DNA of 64,000 nt from Salinimicrobium sp. TH3 (lineage in GTDB: Bacteria; Bacteroidota; Bacteroidia; Flavobacteriales; Flavobacteriaceae): assembly GCF_026676115.1 (NCBI RefSeq), contig NZ_JAPONB010000005.1, positions 248,001-312,000 on the forward strand. The letters are read 5' to 3'. A program made the translations under genes and the position numbers. Positions 8,392 to 17,115 of this stretch are shown here, in pieces; the first letter of the stretch is position 1; every line of letters begins with the position of its first letter. Below the pieces are notes generated by a model that saw only the letters and a program-made list of their open reading frames with translations, made no database searches and had not been told where the DNA came from.

Positions 8392-8688
8392 ATGAAACGA
8401 GAATTCATTCAAATTCGCTGCTCGATTTACGAGAAAAAGCTACTCAAAAAAAGAGCGGCCAGGGCAGGAATTTCTCTTTCAGAGTATCTCCGTTCTGCCG
8501 CTTTTGAAAGAAATATTGTTGAAAGAATTACTCCGGAACAACTGGAATTTTACCACTTACTCGTACAATACAAAACTAACTTTTCCAGAATCAGCAGCAT
8601 GTTTAAAAATCGAGATCCTCAGCTAGCTGCGACTGTGAAAAATTTGGCTGAAGATATAAGAACCCACTTAAAAAACTTTAGAAAATGA
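8392..8688 (+). CDS. mobC: MobC-like mobilization accessory protein
   Basis: A 98-residue basic protein. QIRCSIYEKKLLKKRAARAGISLSEYLRSAAF is a ribbon-helix-helix segment as in relaxosome proteins of the MobC type; a helical tail follows. It would bind oriT and help the relaxase. The ATG at 8392 is preferred over 8329 because the longer frame would run through the oriT-like hairpin and adds Cys/His residues foreign to the family. Its stop overlaps the relaxase start by four bases, indicating translational coupling. Confidence 0.8.
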   Translation: MKREFIQIRCSIYEKKLLKKRAARAGISLSEYLRSAAFERNIVERITPEQLEFYHLLVQYKTNFSRISSMFKNRDPQLAATVKNLAEDIRTHLKNFRK

Positions 8689-9552
8689 TTGGGAAGGGAC
8701 ACTCCATATCCCGGACAAGGGAATCTATAGCATATGGCTGGAGCCAGGAGAAAGATGCCGAAGTAGTTCTTAAAGAATTTCTGGCAGGAGATACACCGCA
8801 GGAGATTGCCGAAGAATTTAAGATCATACAGTCACAAAATAACAGATGCATCAATAACACCTTAAGCTTTGTAGTGAGTCCCACCATAGAAGATGGAAAA
8901 AATATGACCCGAAAAGATCTTGGAGAAATAGCCAAGCGATTCTTGAAAGAGATGAACCTAAAAAACCACCAGGCAATTTCCTTTGTTCATAGAGATAAAG
9001 AACACACCCATATTCATATCTATGTGAATCGCATAAGTATGACAGGAGAGATGTATAAGGACAACTTTATTGGAAAAAGAAGTCAAATTGCTGCAGATAA
9101 TGTGGCCAGGCTGATGGGGCTTACAAGGGTCAGGGAAATACAGAAAGAAAGGCTCCAAGAGTTAAAACAACATCGAAGGGAGGTCCAGAATATTCATGAA
9201 AGGGTTTTGCAGGTCAGACCGAAGTCATTGGATGAATACATTAAAAGAATGCAGGAGCACCGGGTGACGGTGATCCCATCAATCAATAAATCCAATCAGC
9301 TACAGGGTTTCCGGTTCGAATTATAAAGGAATAAACCTAAAAGGAAGCGAGATACACCGGTCTATGAGTGGCAGTAAAATTGTCCTCGGAATTAGTCAGA
9401 ATTATAGCTTCACCAAATTAAAAGAAGTACCAAAGTCTGTGCAGTTGGCCAGTAATACAATTCAACTTAGTACCGGCTTTATAAATAAAATGATAAAGGA
9501 TTTAGTCAAGCAAACCATAAAAAGGGCGCTGGATACAGGCATAGGATTTTAA
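8685..9552 (+). pseudogene. Relaxase/mobilization nuclease, interrupted by a +1 frameshift
   Basis: The N-terminal 213 residues are a Bacteroidetes MobA-type relaxase: a Tyr-containing start (SIAYGW), FVVSPTIEDG, and the HUH block HTHIHIYVNR near residue 110. The frame stops at 9326 after GFRFEL. One base later the other frame continues as YKGINLKGSEIHRSMSG and runs to 9552, exactly the expected continuation GFRFEYKGINLKGSE. One extra T in GAATTAT (9318-9324) explains the break. Repaired, the protein would be about 288 residues. The HUH domain lies upstream of the break, so partial activity, programmed shifting or a sequencing error remain possible. Confidence 0.85.
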
Positions 9553-9564
9553 AAACAAAAGAAG

Positions 9565-10002
9565 ATGAAGAAGCTGGATGAAATCATGGAGCTTATGGCG
9601 GATGAAATGCAAGACTTTCAACACGGTCTCTTGCAGATGAAAAAAATGACTGATGAACTCAATACACGGAGCATTCCTATTACTACCGAGCTAATGGAAA
9701 AACAGTTAAGATCTTTCTTTCAAAAGCAACAGGAAAAGGAAGCGTTGGCCGCGGAAAAACTAACTGCTATTGACCTCAAAATAAAAAATGCTTACATACT
9801 CCCAAAAAATCTAGGCATGATCTTCGGAAGTATTCTGATCCTTCTCCTCACCTTGATTGGATATCTTAGTTTTGAAGTAATAGAATTAAAAGATGAAGAA
9901 ATTGAGGAGAAGCTAATGAGGTCGTATAACATCTATCTCCAGGAAAATCCAGAACAGAAAAAGATTTATGAGAGCTGGCTGTCGGATCAAAACATTCCCT
10001 AA
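9565..10002 (+). CDS. Small membrane protein of the mobilization module
   Basis: 145 residues: a helical, charged N-terminal half (1-85) with coiled-coil character, one transmembrane helix about 92-112 (LGMIFGSILILLLTLIGYL), and an acidic C-terminal tail. It starts 12 bases after the relaxase remnant, so it belongs to that operon. Proteins of this size and shape often follow relaxases in flavobacterial elements, but I do not recognise a characterised family. A role in coupling the relaxosome to the membrane is a guess. Confidence 0.7.
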   Translation: MKKLDEIMELMADEMQDFQHGLLQMKKMTDELNTRSIPITTELMEKQLRSFFQKQQEKEALAAEKLTAIDLKIKNAYILPKNLGMIFGSILILLLTLIGYLSFEVIELKDEEIEEKLMRSYNIYLQENPEQKKIYESWLSDQNIP

Positions 10003-10169
10003 TACATCCAATGCTGTTATTATTTTAGACATACCCCCCAAGTATAAAAACAACATCGGATCCCGCGCAGAAAAGTTATGGTAGAATTAGTGCCCTCAGC
10101 ATTTGGTTATGTTGAATGCTTGAAGGTCTTTAGAAAAAATTATTAAATATGAAAGGTGAATTAATTTTC

Positions 10170-10246
10170 TTAGAATTAATCTAAATAACTTCTTTCATCT
10201 TTAGTTTTTCCTTTTATATTTGTGCCTTATTTTTAGTAAGTCTAAA
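10170..10246 (+). promoter_or_regulatory. Promoter and two palindromic sites before the siderophore receptor
   Basis: TATATTTG at 10215-10222 is a perfect Bacteroidetes -7 element. It is bracketed by TTAGA-ATTAA-TCTAA (10170-10184) and TTTAG-TAAGT-CTAAA (10232-10246), with centres 62 bases apart. The placement upstream and just after the start point suits a repressor, probably an iron regulator of the Fur or DtxR type. Regulator identity is inferred. Confidence 0.5.
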
Positions 10247-10265
10247 TAAACTGTAAACGTTTTTT

Positions 10266-12656
10266 ATGCCACCCTTCCGGTTAATCGTTTTTGCTTTATC
10301 TATCTTTTGTTCGTCATTTTCCTGGAGCCAGGAATCTGGAAGATCCGTGATTAGAGGATCCATCTATAGCAGTAATGGAGAGCCACTACCGGGGGTGACC
10401 ATCATTCTTCAAAATACCTCTAAAGGGGAGATGACAGATGTGGAAGGAAAGTTCCAAATTTCCAACATACTTCCAGGTTCTTACGTACTTGAAGTACGAC
10501 ATCTGGGTTTTCATCCCGTTGACAAAACCATAGGCCTTCAACCTTCAGAAGAAATAGATCTGGAGCTTCGACTGGAAGCCAAATCAGAGGAAATAGACAA
10601 TGTGACCATCCTGGGCAAATCCATTACTTCACGGGTGCGCGAACAGGCTTTTACAGTAAGTGCAATATCAACCGAAGATCTTTATAACAGTACATCAGAT
10701 GTACAGCAGGTACTTAATCGTGTCCCGGGAGTTAGGATTTTGGAAGAGGGAGGATTGGGATCGGACACGAATTTTACCCTTAACGGCTTTTCAGGAGACC
10801 AGATAAAGTTCTTTATGGATGGTATTCCCATGGATCATTTTGGCAGCTCCCTGAGCCTAAGCGACATCCCGGTGAATTCTATCGACAGGATCGAAGTCTA
10901 TAAGGGCGTAGTCCCAGTGTGGTTAGGTACAGATGCCCTTGGGGGAGCGGTGAACATCATCACAAATCAGGAAGCCAAGTTTCTGGACGCTTCTTATTCC
11001 ATTGGTTCCTTTAATACCCATCGCGCCTCGATCAATGGGGCATACACGGACCAAGATAGCGGATTCACCTTCCGAGGAAATATCAATTATAACTACTCCG
11101 ATAATAACTACGAAGTTTTTGTACCAATAAGGGAAGGTAATAATATTGTGGACACCCGGGAGGTGGAAAGGTTCCATGACGCATACCAATCGGCAAGTAC
11201 CAAAGCCGAAGTTGGGATTGTAAATAAGGAATATGCCGATCAATTATTGTTTGGGGTGCTCGCAGGCACAAGTGAAAAAGAAGTGCAGCACGGGGCTACA
11301 ATGAATAGCGTCTACGGCGGAATTATGCGTAACAGTACTTCAATAATTCCCACTTTTAAATACAGTAAGGAGGATGTTTTTTCTGAAGGCCTTGATCTTA
11401 ATTTTTACAGTGCCTATAATGCCACAGAATCTGAAATTATTGACACTTTAAGCGGTGTAAAATATAATTGGCTGGGGGAACCAACTTTTACAAAAGGTTC
11501 TACAGACGGCGAATTGCACCGAACCTTTACCACCCTCACAGATGTGGATTTTAGCACCCGAATGAATTTGGGCTATGAGTTGACCCTACAGCATTCAGTA
11601 GCTTTTAATTATTCCCTCTCCAATTTTTCCCGGGAAATTTTTGATGCTGAAAATCCTGAAAGCATAGAAAATCAATTTCCGAAATCCCTTTCTAAGCAAG
11701 TAGCAGGTCTCGCTTATAAATTCGATCCCAATGAACGCTGGAGCTCCACCCTCTTCGGAAAATATTATCAAATCACTGCAAAAGGTAGCAAGCAGTACGA
11801 TTTTGGTCTCCCAACCCAACGTACAGACGATTTCCGGGAATCGCAGAACAGCTTTGGATACGGTCTTGCAACAGCATATTTTTTAATGCCCCAGCTTCAA
11901 CTGAAAGCTTCCTATGAACTCACCTACCGTATGCCAACAGCCGATGAAATGTTCGGCGATGGATTGTTTATTACCTCAAATCCTGAATTGGGACCTGAGC
12001 AAAGTAACAACCTCAACCTGGGCGCATCATATAGTGCTGCTTTGGGAGATGAACATTTCGTCTCCCTGGGGAGCAGTTTCATCTATAGAAAAGCTGAAGA
12101 TCTAATCTACCAGGTGGTTACAGTGGCTAGTCCGCAGACACGTTTCGATAACCTTAGCGAAACCCAAACCCTGGGGGTAGAGGGAAACTTTGGCTACGAA
12201 TGGAGTGACTTTTTCCATCTTGGAGGAAATATTACCTTTCAGGATATTACAGATCAGGCAGATTTCATTTACAATGAGTCCTATACAAATACGGGATATC
12301 AAAAGAATTTTCAGAAAGGCTTCAGGCTGCCGAACACTCCCTACCTCTTTGGAAATGCAAATGCTAGATTCAGTTTTAAAAATATTTTTTCCGAAGAAGA
12401 AAGACTAAATATTTTGTACCGGTATAATTATGTGGAGGAATATTTTCTAAGCTGGGCAGAACTTGGCTCTACAGATTCCAAAAAGGTCATTCCGGCGCAG
12501 AATTCCCATGACCTCGAGCTTTCCTATTCCTTTCAAAATGGAAGGTATAATGCTTCCCTGGAAGTTAGGAACTTCACAGACCAGAGGCTGTATGACAAGT
12601 ATTTCCTGCAAAAACCCGGACGGGCTGTATTCCTAAAGCTTCGTTATGCATTATAA
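10266..12656 (+). CDS. TonB-dependent siderophore receptor, XusA-like
   Basis: 796 residues with a signal peptide (to about 21, SWSQ), a carboxypeptidase-regulatory-like domain (about 27-110, beginning VIRGSIYSSNGEPLPG), a plug domain (about 125-235, with NRVPGVRILEEGG and IDRIEVYKG) and a 22-strand barrel ending LKLRYAL. An outer-membrane transporter energised by TonB. The next two genes encode a DUF4374 lipoprotein and a PepSY membrane protein. This order matches XusA-XusB-XusC of Bacteroides thetaiotaomicron, which takes up enterobactin-type xenosiderophores. The ligand here is unknown. Confidence 0.88.
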   Translation: MPPFRLIVFALSIFCSSFSWSQESGRSVIRGSIYSSNGEPLPGVTIILQNTSKGEMTDVEGKFQISNILPGSYVLEVRHLGFHPVDKTIGLQPSEEIDLELRLEAKSEEIDNVTILGKSITSRVREQAFTVSAISTEDLYNSTSDVQQVLNRVPGVRILEEGGLGSDTNFTLNGFSGDQIKFFMDGIPMDHFGSSLSLSDIPVNSIDRIEVYKGVVPVWLGTDALGGAVNIITNQEAKFLDASYSIGSFNTHRASINGAYTDQDSGFTFRGNINYNYSDNNYEVFVPIREGNNIVDTREVERFHDAYQSASTKAEVGIVNKEYADQLLFGVLAGTSEKEVQHGATMNSVYGGIMRNSTSIIPTFKYSKEDVFSEGLDLNFYSAYNATESEIIDTLSGVKYNWLGEPTFTKGSTDGELHRTFTTLTDVDFSTRMNLGYELTLQHSVAFNYSLSNFSREIFDAENPESIENQFPKSLSKQVAGLAYKFDPNERWSSTLFGKYYQITAKGSKQYDFGLPTQRTDDFRESQNSFGYGLATAYFLMPQLQLKASYELTYRMPTADEMFGDGLFITSNPELGPEQSNNLNLGASYSAALGDEHFVSLGSSFIYRKAEDLIYQVVTVASPQTRFDNLSETQTLGVEGNFGYEWSDFFHLGGNITFQDITDQADFIYNESYTNTGYQKNFQKGFRLPNTPYLFGNANARFSFKNIFSEEERLNILYRYNYVEEYFLSWAELGSTDSKKVIPAQNSHDLELSYSFQNGRYNASLEVRNFTDQRLYDKYFLQKPGRAVFLKLRYAL

Positions 12657-12694
12657 GAATAATTAAACCAATGTTGAACCATAAATAAAAACAA

Positions 12695-13909
12695 ATGTTA
12701 TCTATTAAAAAAGTTGCAATTCCTGTGCTTGGTCTATTTACCGGGCTCTTATTTTCATCCTGTAGTACAGATGATGCTGAGGAAAATCCAAATCCTCAAC
12801 CCACAGATGAACCTTATGTGCTTTCCCTTGCAATCCAGGGAAGTGAAGGGAATTTCACCTATTATACAGTTCCTTTTGAAGATGTAATGACTGGAAGCCT
12901 TTCTGCTGAAGGAAGAGGAATCGAGCAGCCAGGTTATTTTGATTTCAAACAAATCGATAATACCATCTACAGTATCGGTGGTCTTGATGATGTAAATGTT
13001 GTTGGGATTACAAAAAATGCTGAAGGCGAATTGGTACAAACGGGGGATGTGTCATTTACCAACAGCCTTTCGGATATTGTCAAGGCCGATGATAACACTC
13101 TGGTCGCTGTAACATTATCTGCAAATTCAGACATGGTTACTTTCCACACACTGGATGAAAACGATGTAAATGTTATAAGTACCGTGACAAGACCTATTTC
13201 AGATCTTACAGATGTTGATGTGCCGTCATATTCAGGAATGAGAATAGAAGACGGCCACCTATTTTTAAGCTACTATATAAGTGATCCCAACACTTACGCG
13301 ACAAATTATACAGATGTTGCCCAGGTAGCAGTTTATTCTTATCCCGGTTTTGAATTCCAAAAGGTCATTACTGATGATCGCGTGGGGCCAATTGGTGGGT
13401 TTAATGTGAAGTCTGGCCTAATTGAAGATGAGAACGGAAATATCTTTGCCGTCTCCCATTCCAATCCTGCCAATGGATATAGCCAGTTCACCAATGACAG
13501 CGGAATCCTTAAAATTAACAGCGGGGAAACCACTTTTGACCTTGATTACTTTTTTGATGTACAGGAAGTAGCGGGCGGAAATCCTGTTCACCTGATCTAT
13601 TTAGGCAACGGAAAAGCCTTTGCTGAAATCAATATGGCTGCCAGGGATCAACAAGCCGTGTGGTCAGATAGTCCACTTCAATCGGCTATTATAGATCTGA
13701 ACAACAAAACAGTTAACTTCATTACCGGTATCCCAGAGCACAATGGTTCCGGAAGAAGGTTGGCCGCATTGCAAGACGGCAATTATCTTTATTTAACCAT
13801 CCCTGGGGAGCAGGGGGTTTCTGTTTACCGTGTGGACACTACCAACTATACTGCTACAAAAGGAGCAGATGTGGAAGCCAACTTTGTTGCCGGCTTTTTT
13901 AAAATTTAA
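12695..13909 (+). CDS. DUF4374 lipoprotein, XusB-like siderophore-binding protein
   Basis: 404 residues. The lipobox LLFSSC at about residue 23 is followed by an acidic and Pro-rich linker (DDAEENPNPQPTDEP), a sign of surface-exposed lipoproteins in Bacteroidetes. The rest consists of repeated beta segments compatible with a propeller fold (for example IYSIGGLDDVNVVG, GFFKI at the end). The DUF4374 assignment is from recognition of the overall pattern and from neighbourhood. In the Xus system the matching lipoprotein captures ferric siderophore outside the cell. It starts 38 bases after the receptor gene. Confidence 0.82.
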   Translation: MLSIKKVAIPVLGLFTGLLFSSCSTDDAEENPNPQPTDEPYVLSLAIQGSEGNFTYYTVPFEDVMTGSLSAEGRGIEQPGYFDFKQIDNTIYSIGGLDDVNVVGITKNAEGELVQTGDVSFTNSLSDIVKADDNTLVAVTLSANSDMVTFHTLDENDVNVISTVTRPISDLTDVDVPSYSGMRIEDGHLFLSYYISDPNTYATNYTDVAQVAVYSYPGFEFQKVITDDRVGPIGGFNVKSGLIEDENGNIFAVSHSNPANGYSQFTNDSGILKINSGETTFDLDYFFDVQEVAGGNPVHLIYLGNGKAFAEINMAARDQQAVWSDSPLQSAIIDLNNKTVNFITGIPEHNGSGRRLAALQDGNYLYLTIPGEQGVSVYRVDTTNYTATKGADVEANFVAGFFKI

Positions 13910-13939
13910 ACTTACAACCTGAATTAGCATTTCCTGATT

Positions 13940-15163
13940 ATGAAGCCAAAGAAGAAGAGCAAAAAGAGCCTGTTTAGGAGGATCAATGACTGGTTACATT
14001 TGTGGCTGGGTCTTTTCTCGGGAATCATTGTATTCATAGTTAGTATCACAGGATGTTTTTACGCTTTTCAGCAGGAAATAAAGGATGCAATGGAACCCTG
14101 GCGGTTTGTGGAAGCCCGTGATGCTGCTTTTGTACCGCCAAGTGTTCTTTTAAATACTGCCAAGGCTCATATGCCGGAAAAAGAACCTACAGGCCTTACC
14201 TACAGCAACAAGGAAGGAGCGGCAGCAGTAGGCTATCATACCTTTGAAAACGGAAAAGAAGGTTTTTCTGTCGTGTTCATGAATCCCTATTCCGGGGAGT
14301 TCCTTAAGAAAATGCAGACCGAGGGCACAGATGAGTTCGACTTCTTTCACTTTATAATTGACGGCCATCGCGCCTTGTGGCTGCCTTACGAAATTGGTCG
14401 TCCTATTGTTGGAATTGCCACCTTGATCTTCCTGGTCATGTTAATTTCGGGACTTATTATGTGGTGGCCTAAAAAGTGGAATAAATCTGGTTATAAAAAG
14501 AGTTTTAGCATTAAGTGGAATGGGAAATTTAAAAGGGTAAATTATGACCTGCACAATGTGCTTGGTTTTTATACCCTTATTTTTGCTTTCATCATTGCAG
14601 TAACTGGCCTTGTCTGGAGTTTTAAGTGGTTCGAGGATTCTTTGTATTACGTCACTTCAGCCGGGGAAACAAAAGCTGCACATGAGCATCCACATTCCGA
14701 CCTCTCACAGGCAGGACTGGTGGATAACGAAACCATTCCGGTACTCGACCGGGCTTTTTATAAGGTTATTGCACAGGAGCCAAATGCGCAAGGATTTTAT
14801 ATGACTCCGGTGTTAAAAGATCCTGATGATGCCATTGAGGTCATTGCTTACCAGGATTTCGGTTCCTGGTACAATCGGAATGAATATTTCTTTGATCAAT
14901 ATAACCTTAAGCGATATAGGACAGATGATGATGTTTATGTTGATGCATCTTTTGCCGATCAATTAAGCTTACTAAACTACGACATCCATGTAGGAGCAGT
15001 ATGGGGATTGCCGGGTAAAATTCTTGCTTTTCTGGTAAGCCTTGTGAGTGCAAGTTTGCCCATCACTGGTTTCCTTGTGTGGTGGAATAAAAAGAAGAAG
15101 AAAAATGGCGGGGATAAAAAACAACTTCAAAGAAAAAAGGAATCGAGAGCTTCACTTACTTAA
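13940..15163 (+). CDS. PepSY-associated TM protein, XusC-like
   Basis: 407 residues with four transmembrane helices: about 25-47 (WLGLFSGIIVFIVSITGCFY), 155-175, 205-228 and 355-380, plus PepSY-type periplasmic parts. Conserved HDLHNVLGFY (with the His pair) and a loop DFFHFIIDGHRALW match inner-membrane PepSY reductases used in siderophore uptake (FoxB/XusC type). A His-rich patch HEHPHSD is near 255. It would act in iron release or reduction after import. It is the last gene before attR and ends in a Lys-rich tail. Confidence 0.85.
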   Translation: MKPKKKSKKSLFRRINDWLHLWLGLFSGIIVFIVSITGCFYAFQQEIKDAMEPWRFVEARDAAFVPPSVLLNTAKAHMPEKEPTGLTYSNKEGAAAVGYHTFENGKEGFSVVFMNPYSGEFLKKMQTEGTDEFDFFHFIIDGHRALWLPYEIGRPIVGIATLIFLVMLISGLIMWWPKKWNKSGYKKSFSIKWNGKFKRVNYDLHNVLGFYTLIFAFIIAVTGLVWSFKWFEDSLYYVTSAGETKAAHEHPHSDLSQAGLVDNETIPVLDRAFYKVIAQEPNAQGFYMTPVLKDPDDAIEVIAYQDFGSWYNRNEYFFDQYNLKRYRTDDDVYVDASFADQLSLLNYDIHVGAVWGLPGKILAFLVSLVSASLPITGFLVWWNKKKKKNGGDKKQLQRKKESRASLT

Positions 15164-15235
15164 GTCTAAGGTTATTTCTTATTGTATGGTAAGAATTAAA
15201 TACCGTATAGATTTGAAAAACATAAAGTTTGTTAA

Positions 15236-15274
15236 AGCGAGACCTATTCGGTGACCAAAAAATTGGCTCCCGCT
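15236..15274. repeat. Element-end hairpin near attR
   Basis: AGCGAGACC and GGCTCCCGCT form imperfect arms around CGGTGACC (15249-15256). The structure is a counterpart of 3657-3706 at the left end. Confidence 0.5.
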
Positions 15275-15316
15275 GGGAGGTGTCTTAAACATTAGGAAAT
15301 TTAATTTTAGGTCGTT

Positions 15317-15330
15317 CCCTCCGACTCCAC
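15317..15330. repeat. attR core
   Basis: CCCTCCGACTCCAC is identical to the ssrA 3' end. The sequence to its right, GATCAAGCGCAGCTAAG, recurs after the third att-like site at 57644. Confidence 0.85.
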
Positions 15331-15364
15331 GATCAAGCGCAGCTAAGCTGCGGATTAAAACAGG

Positions 15365-15403
15365 AAAAACCTGCCAAGCCTTTTCGCTTGAGCAGGTTTT
15401 TTT
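15365..15403 (+). terminator. Terminator downstream of attR
   Basis: Stem AACCTGCCAAGC / GCTTGAGCAGGTT followed by seven T. It probably once terminated ssrA before insertions, or belonged to an older element; a similar hairpin is at 57681-57718. Confidence 0.7.
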
Positions 15404-15493
15404 CGTTTTAAGACGCCTGGCCCGCAGGGACAGCAAAAGTATGGCTGACATTTGCAGGATGGAATTCCCTAGGGGAAGACGCAGTCAACCCCA

Positions 15494-15649
15494 AGAACTC
15501 CTTTTTTGAGTACCAAACTCAATCCAAAACCCCGAATCCTAGGATTTACGGGGTTTTTTATTTTTACGAATATCATTTAATATCAAATAATTGCACATTT
15601 CTGGTTACCAATCCGGTGACCAATTATTTCGGTGAAAATTGGTGACCAG
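15494..15649. mobile_element. Left-end remnant of a second ssrA element
   Basis: AACTCC at 15497-15502 is a decayed copy of the ssrA end. It is followed by a sequence about 85% identical by eye to 3560-3640: hairpin TTGAGT/ACTCAA, the terminator with CCCCG and ATTTACGGGG, and an AT-rich tail. Another hairpin (CTGGTTACCAAT 15601-15612 / ATTGGTGACCAG 15638-15649) encloses CGGTGACC. The order is that of the intact element. Confidence 0.75.
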
Positions 15650-15770
15650 AACCACCAAAACCCCTAATTTTCAATTATTTAAAAAATATTCAAGTTTCAA
15701 TTTATGATCAAAAAAATGAGTACTTCTTACCAACTTAGTTTTTAACTTCGAAAAAGCAGGAGTAATATCT

Positions 15771-15857
15771 TCACATGGATCGTCTAAAACTGGTGCGGGA
15801 CATGTTCGTTTTTAGTTGTTACACCGGACTGGCATATTCTGATGTAAAAAAAGCTAA
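15771..15857 (+). pseudogene. Integrase fragment (second element)
   Basis: About 87 bases match the catalytic-domain start of the intact integrase (4532-4616), including the codons for DRLKLVRDMFVFSCYTGLAY, with only a few changes. Nothing of the rest of the gene remains. It follows the second left end at the expected side, so it is the residue of that element's integrase. Between 15858 and 15927 no feature is seen. Confidence 0.85.
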
Positions 15858-15927
15858 ATTTTCCCCTTTTTATTTCTAATGGCCCCGGCGAATTTATTTT
15901 TCTCTTAATTCTCTTCTTTTCAGTATT

Positions 15928-16944
15928 TTATTCTACAGAAAACCTGAAAGAAGTTTTTGATCTGTATATCTCTCCCGGTTCAAGAACTACAGAAGGGAAA
16001 TTCGAATGATTGGGGGAATCGGGAAAGTGTTGGGTTTCGAAACAAAAGCCCGTCATTTTATGATACTTTTTATCAGTCTTGGGAATAGGCAAACTGCCAT
16101 CCAACCAGTTACCGGTGTAGAGCTGCATTCCTGGTTCGGTTGTAAACACTTCCAGTTTTCGTCCGGAAGTTGGTTGTACAGCTGAAGCCGCAAACCTTAA
16201 TCCCCTCCCATTTTCATTCAGTATCCAAGTATGGTCATAGCCACTTGCAAGTCTAAGTTGCTCGTCTGCATCCATGATATGCTCACCTAGAGTTTTGGGT
16301 TTCCGAAAATCAAAGGCAGTATTACTTACAAGCCTAACCTCGCCCGTGGGAATTACTGATTGATCAACAGGTAAAAATGCATCAGCGTTTATCTCCACCC
16401 TGTGATCTAAAACTTTTTCTTCGAAATCTCCTGAAAGATTGAAATAAGAATGCTGAGTAAGGTTCACAATTGTTTTCTTGTTTGTGGTGGCCTCGTATTC
16501 GAGATCAAGGGAATTATCTTCGTTTAATTTATACATCACAACCACATCAAGCTTCCCAGGATATCCTTCTTCCATGTCTTTACTGGTGTAGGTCAGCTTT
16601 AGAGCATTTGAAGCCGACAATTCCTTTACCGACCACATAACCTTATCAAATCCTTTTTCGCCACCATGGAGGTGGTTCTCTGTGTTGTTCTGAGCAAGAG
16701 TATATTTTTGACCATCAAGAGTAAATTCACCTTTAGCAATTCTATTTGAATAACGACCTATAAGTGCTCCAAAAAATGGATTATCCTGTAGGTAATCTTC
16801 TGGTGCCTCAAGGTTCAGGACTACATTCTCAAAATTTCCATTTCTGTCGGGCACTTTTAAGGAAGTCAGACGTCCCCCGTAAGAGATTACTTTTAATTCC
16901 ACACCGTTCTTGTTAGTAAGCTTGTAAATTTTCATAATATTCAA
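15928..16944 (-). CDS. galM: Aldose 1-epimerase (galactose mutarotase)
   Basis: 338 residues, the usual length. Conserved blocks in order: GRYSNRIAKGEF, NNTENHLHGG with its His, LTQHSYFNLSG with the catalytic His, LASGYDHTWIL and the C-terminal FCFETQHFPDSPN with the catalytic Glu. It interconverts anomers of galactose, glucose or xylose released by the upstream glycosidases. No signal peptide, so cytoplasmic. A second ATG nine bases downstream (16935) is an alternative start. It is the last gene of the polysaccharide locus, with a 171-base gap from the serine hydrolase. Confidence 0.93.
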   Translation of the reverse strand: MNIMKIYKLTNKNGVELKVISYGGRLTSLKVPDRNGNFENVVLNLEAPEDYLQDNPFFGALIGRYSNRIAKGEFTLDGQKYTLAQNNTENHLHGGEKGFDKVMWSVKELSASNALKLTYTSKDMEEGYPGKLDVVVMYKLNEDNSLDLEYEATTNKKTIVNLTQHSYFNLSGDFEEKVLDHRVEINADAFLPVDQSVIPTGEVRLVSNTAFDFRKPKTLGEHIMDADEQLRLASGYDHTWILNENGRGLRFAASAVQPTSGRKLEVFTTEPGMQLYTGNWLDGSLPIPKTDKKYHKMTGFCFETQHFPDSPNHSNFPSVVLEPGEIYRSKTSFRFSVE

Positions 16945-17115
16945 TTGTTGAGAAGCATTTAAATCCCCCCTTTATTTCCATCTGTTATGAGTTTGTCACT
17001 TCCAGAATTAATTGCTCAACCCAATTCCTGTTGTGCTATAATCACTACTTCCCGTAATTTAAAACGTCTATTTGAAGCCGAAATTAAATTTTAAGAATTT
17101 AGCTTTAGCAGGATC

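Larger units (their letters stand above)
3557..15330. mobile_element. Integrative mobilizable element at ssrA carrying a siderophore-uptake cassette
   Basis: Bounded by the 14-bp repeats at 3544-3557 and 15317-15330. The integrase lies next to attL, followed by helicase, toprim protein, MobC-like protein, relaxase and a small membrane protein. TonB-dependent receptor, DUF4374 lipoprotein and PepSY membrane protein are cargo at the right end. No type IV secretion genes are seen, so transfer would need a helper element. The relaxase is frameshifted, so self-mobilization may be lost. Related hairpins with CGGTGACC lie inside both ends (3657-3706 and 15236-15274). Confidence 0.85.

Noticed and set aside
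9364-9552. Separate 62-residue gene
   Set aside because: It is the C-terminal continuation of the relaxase in a shifted frame, not an independent gene.
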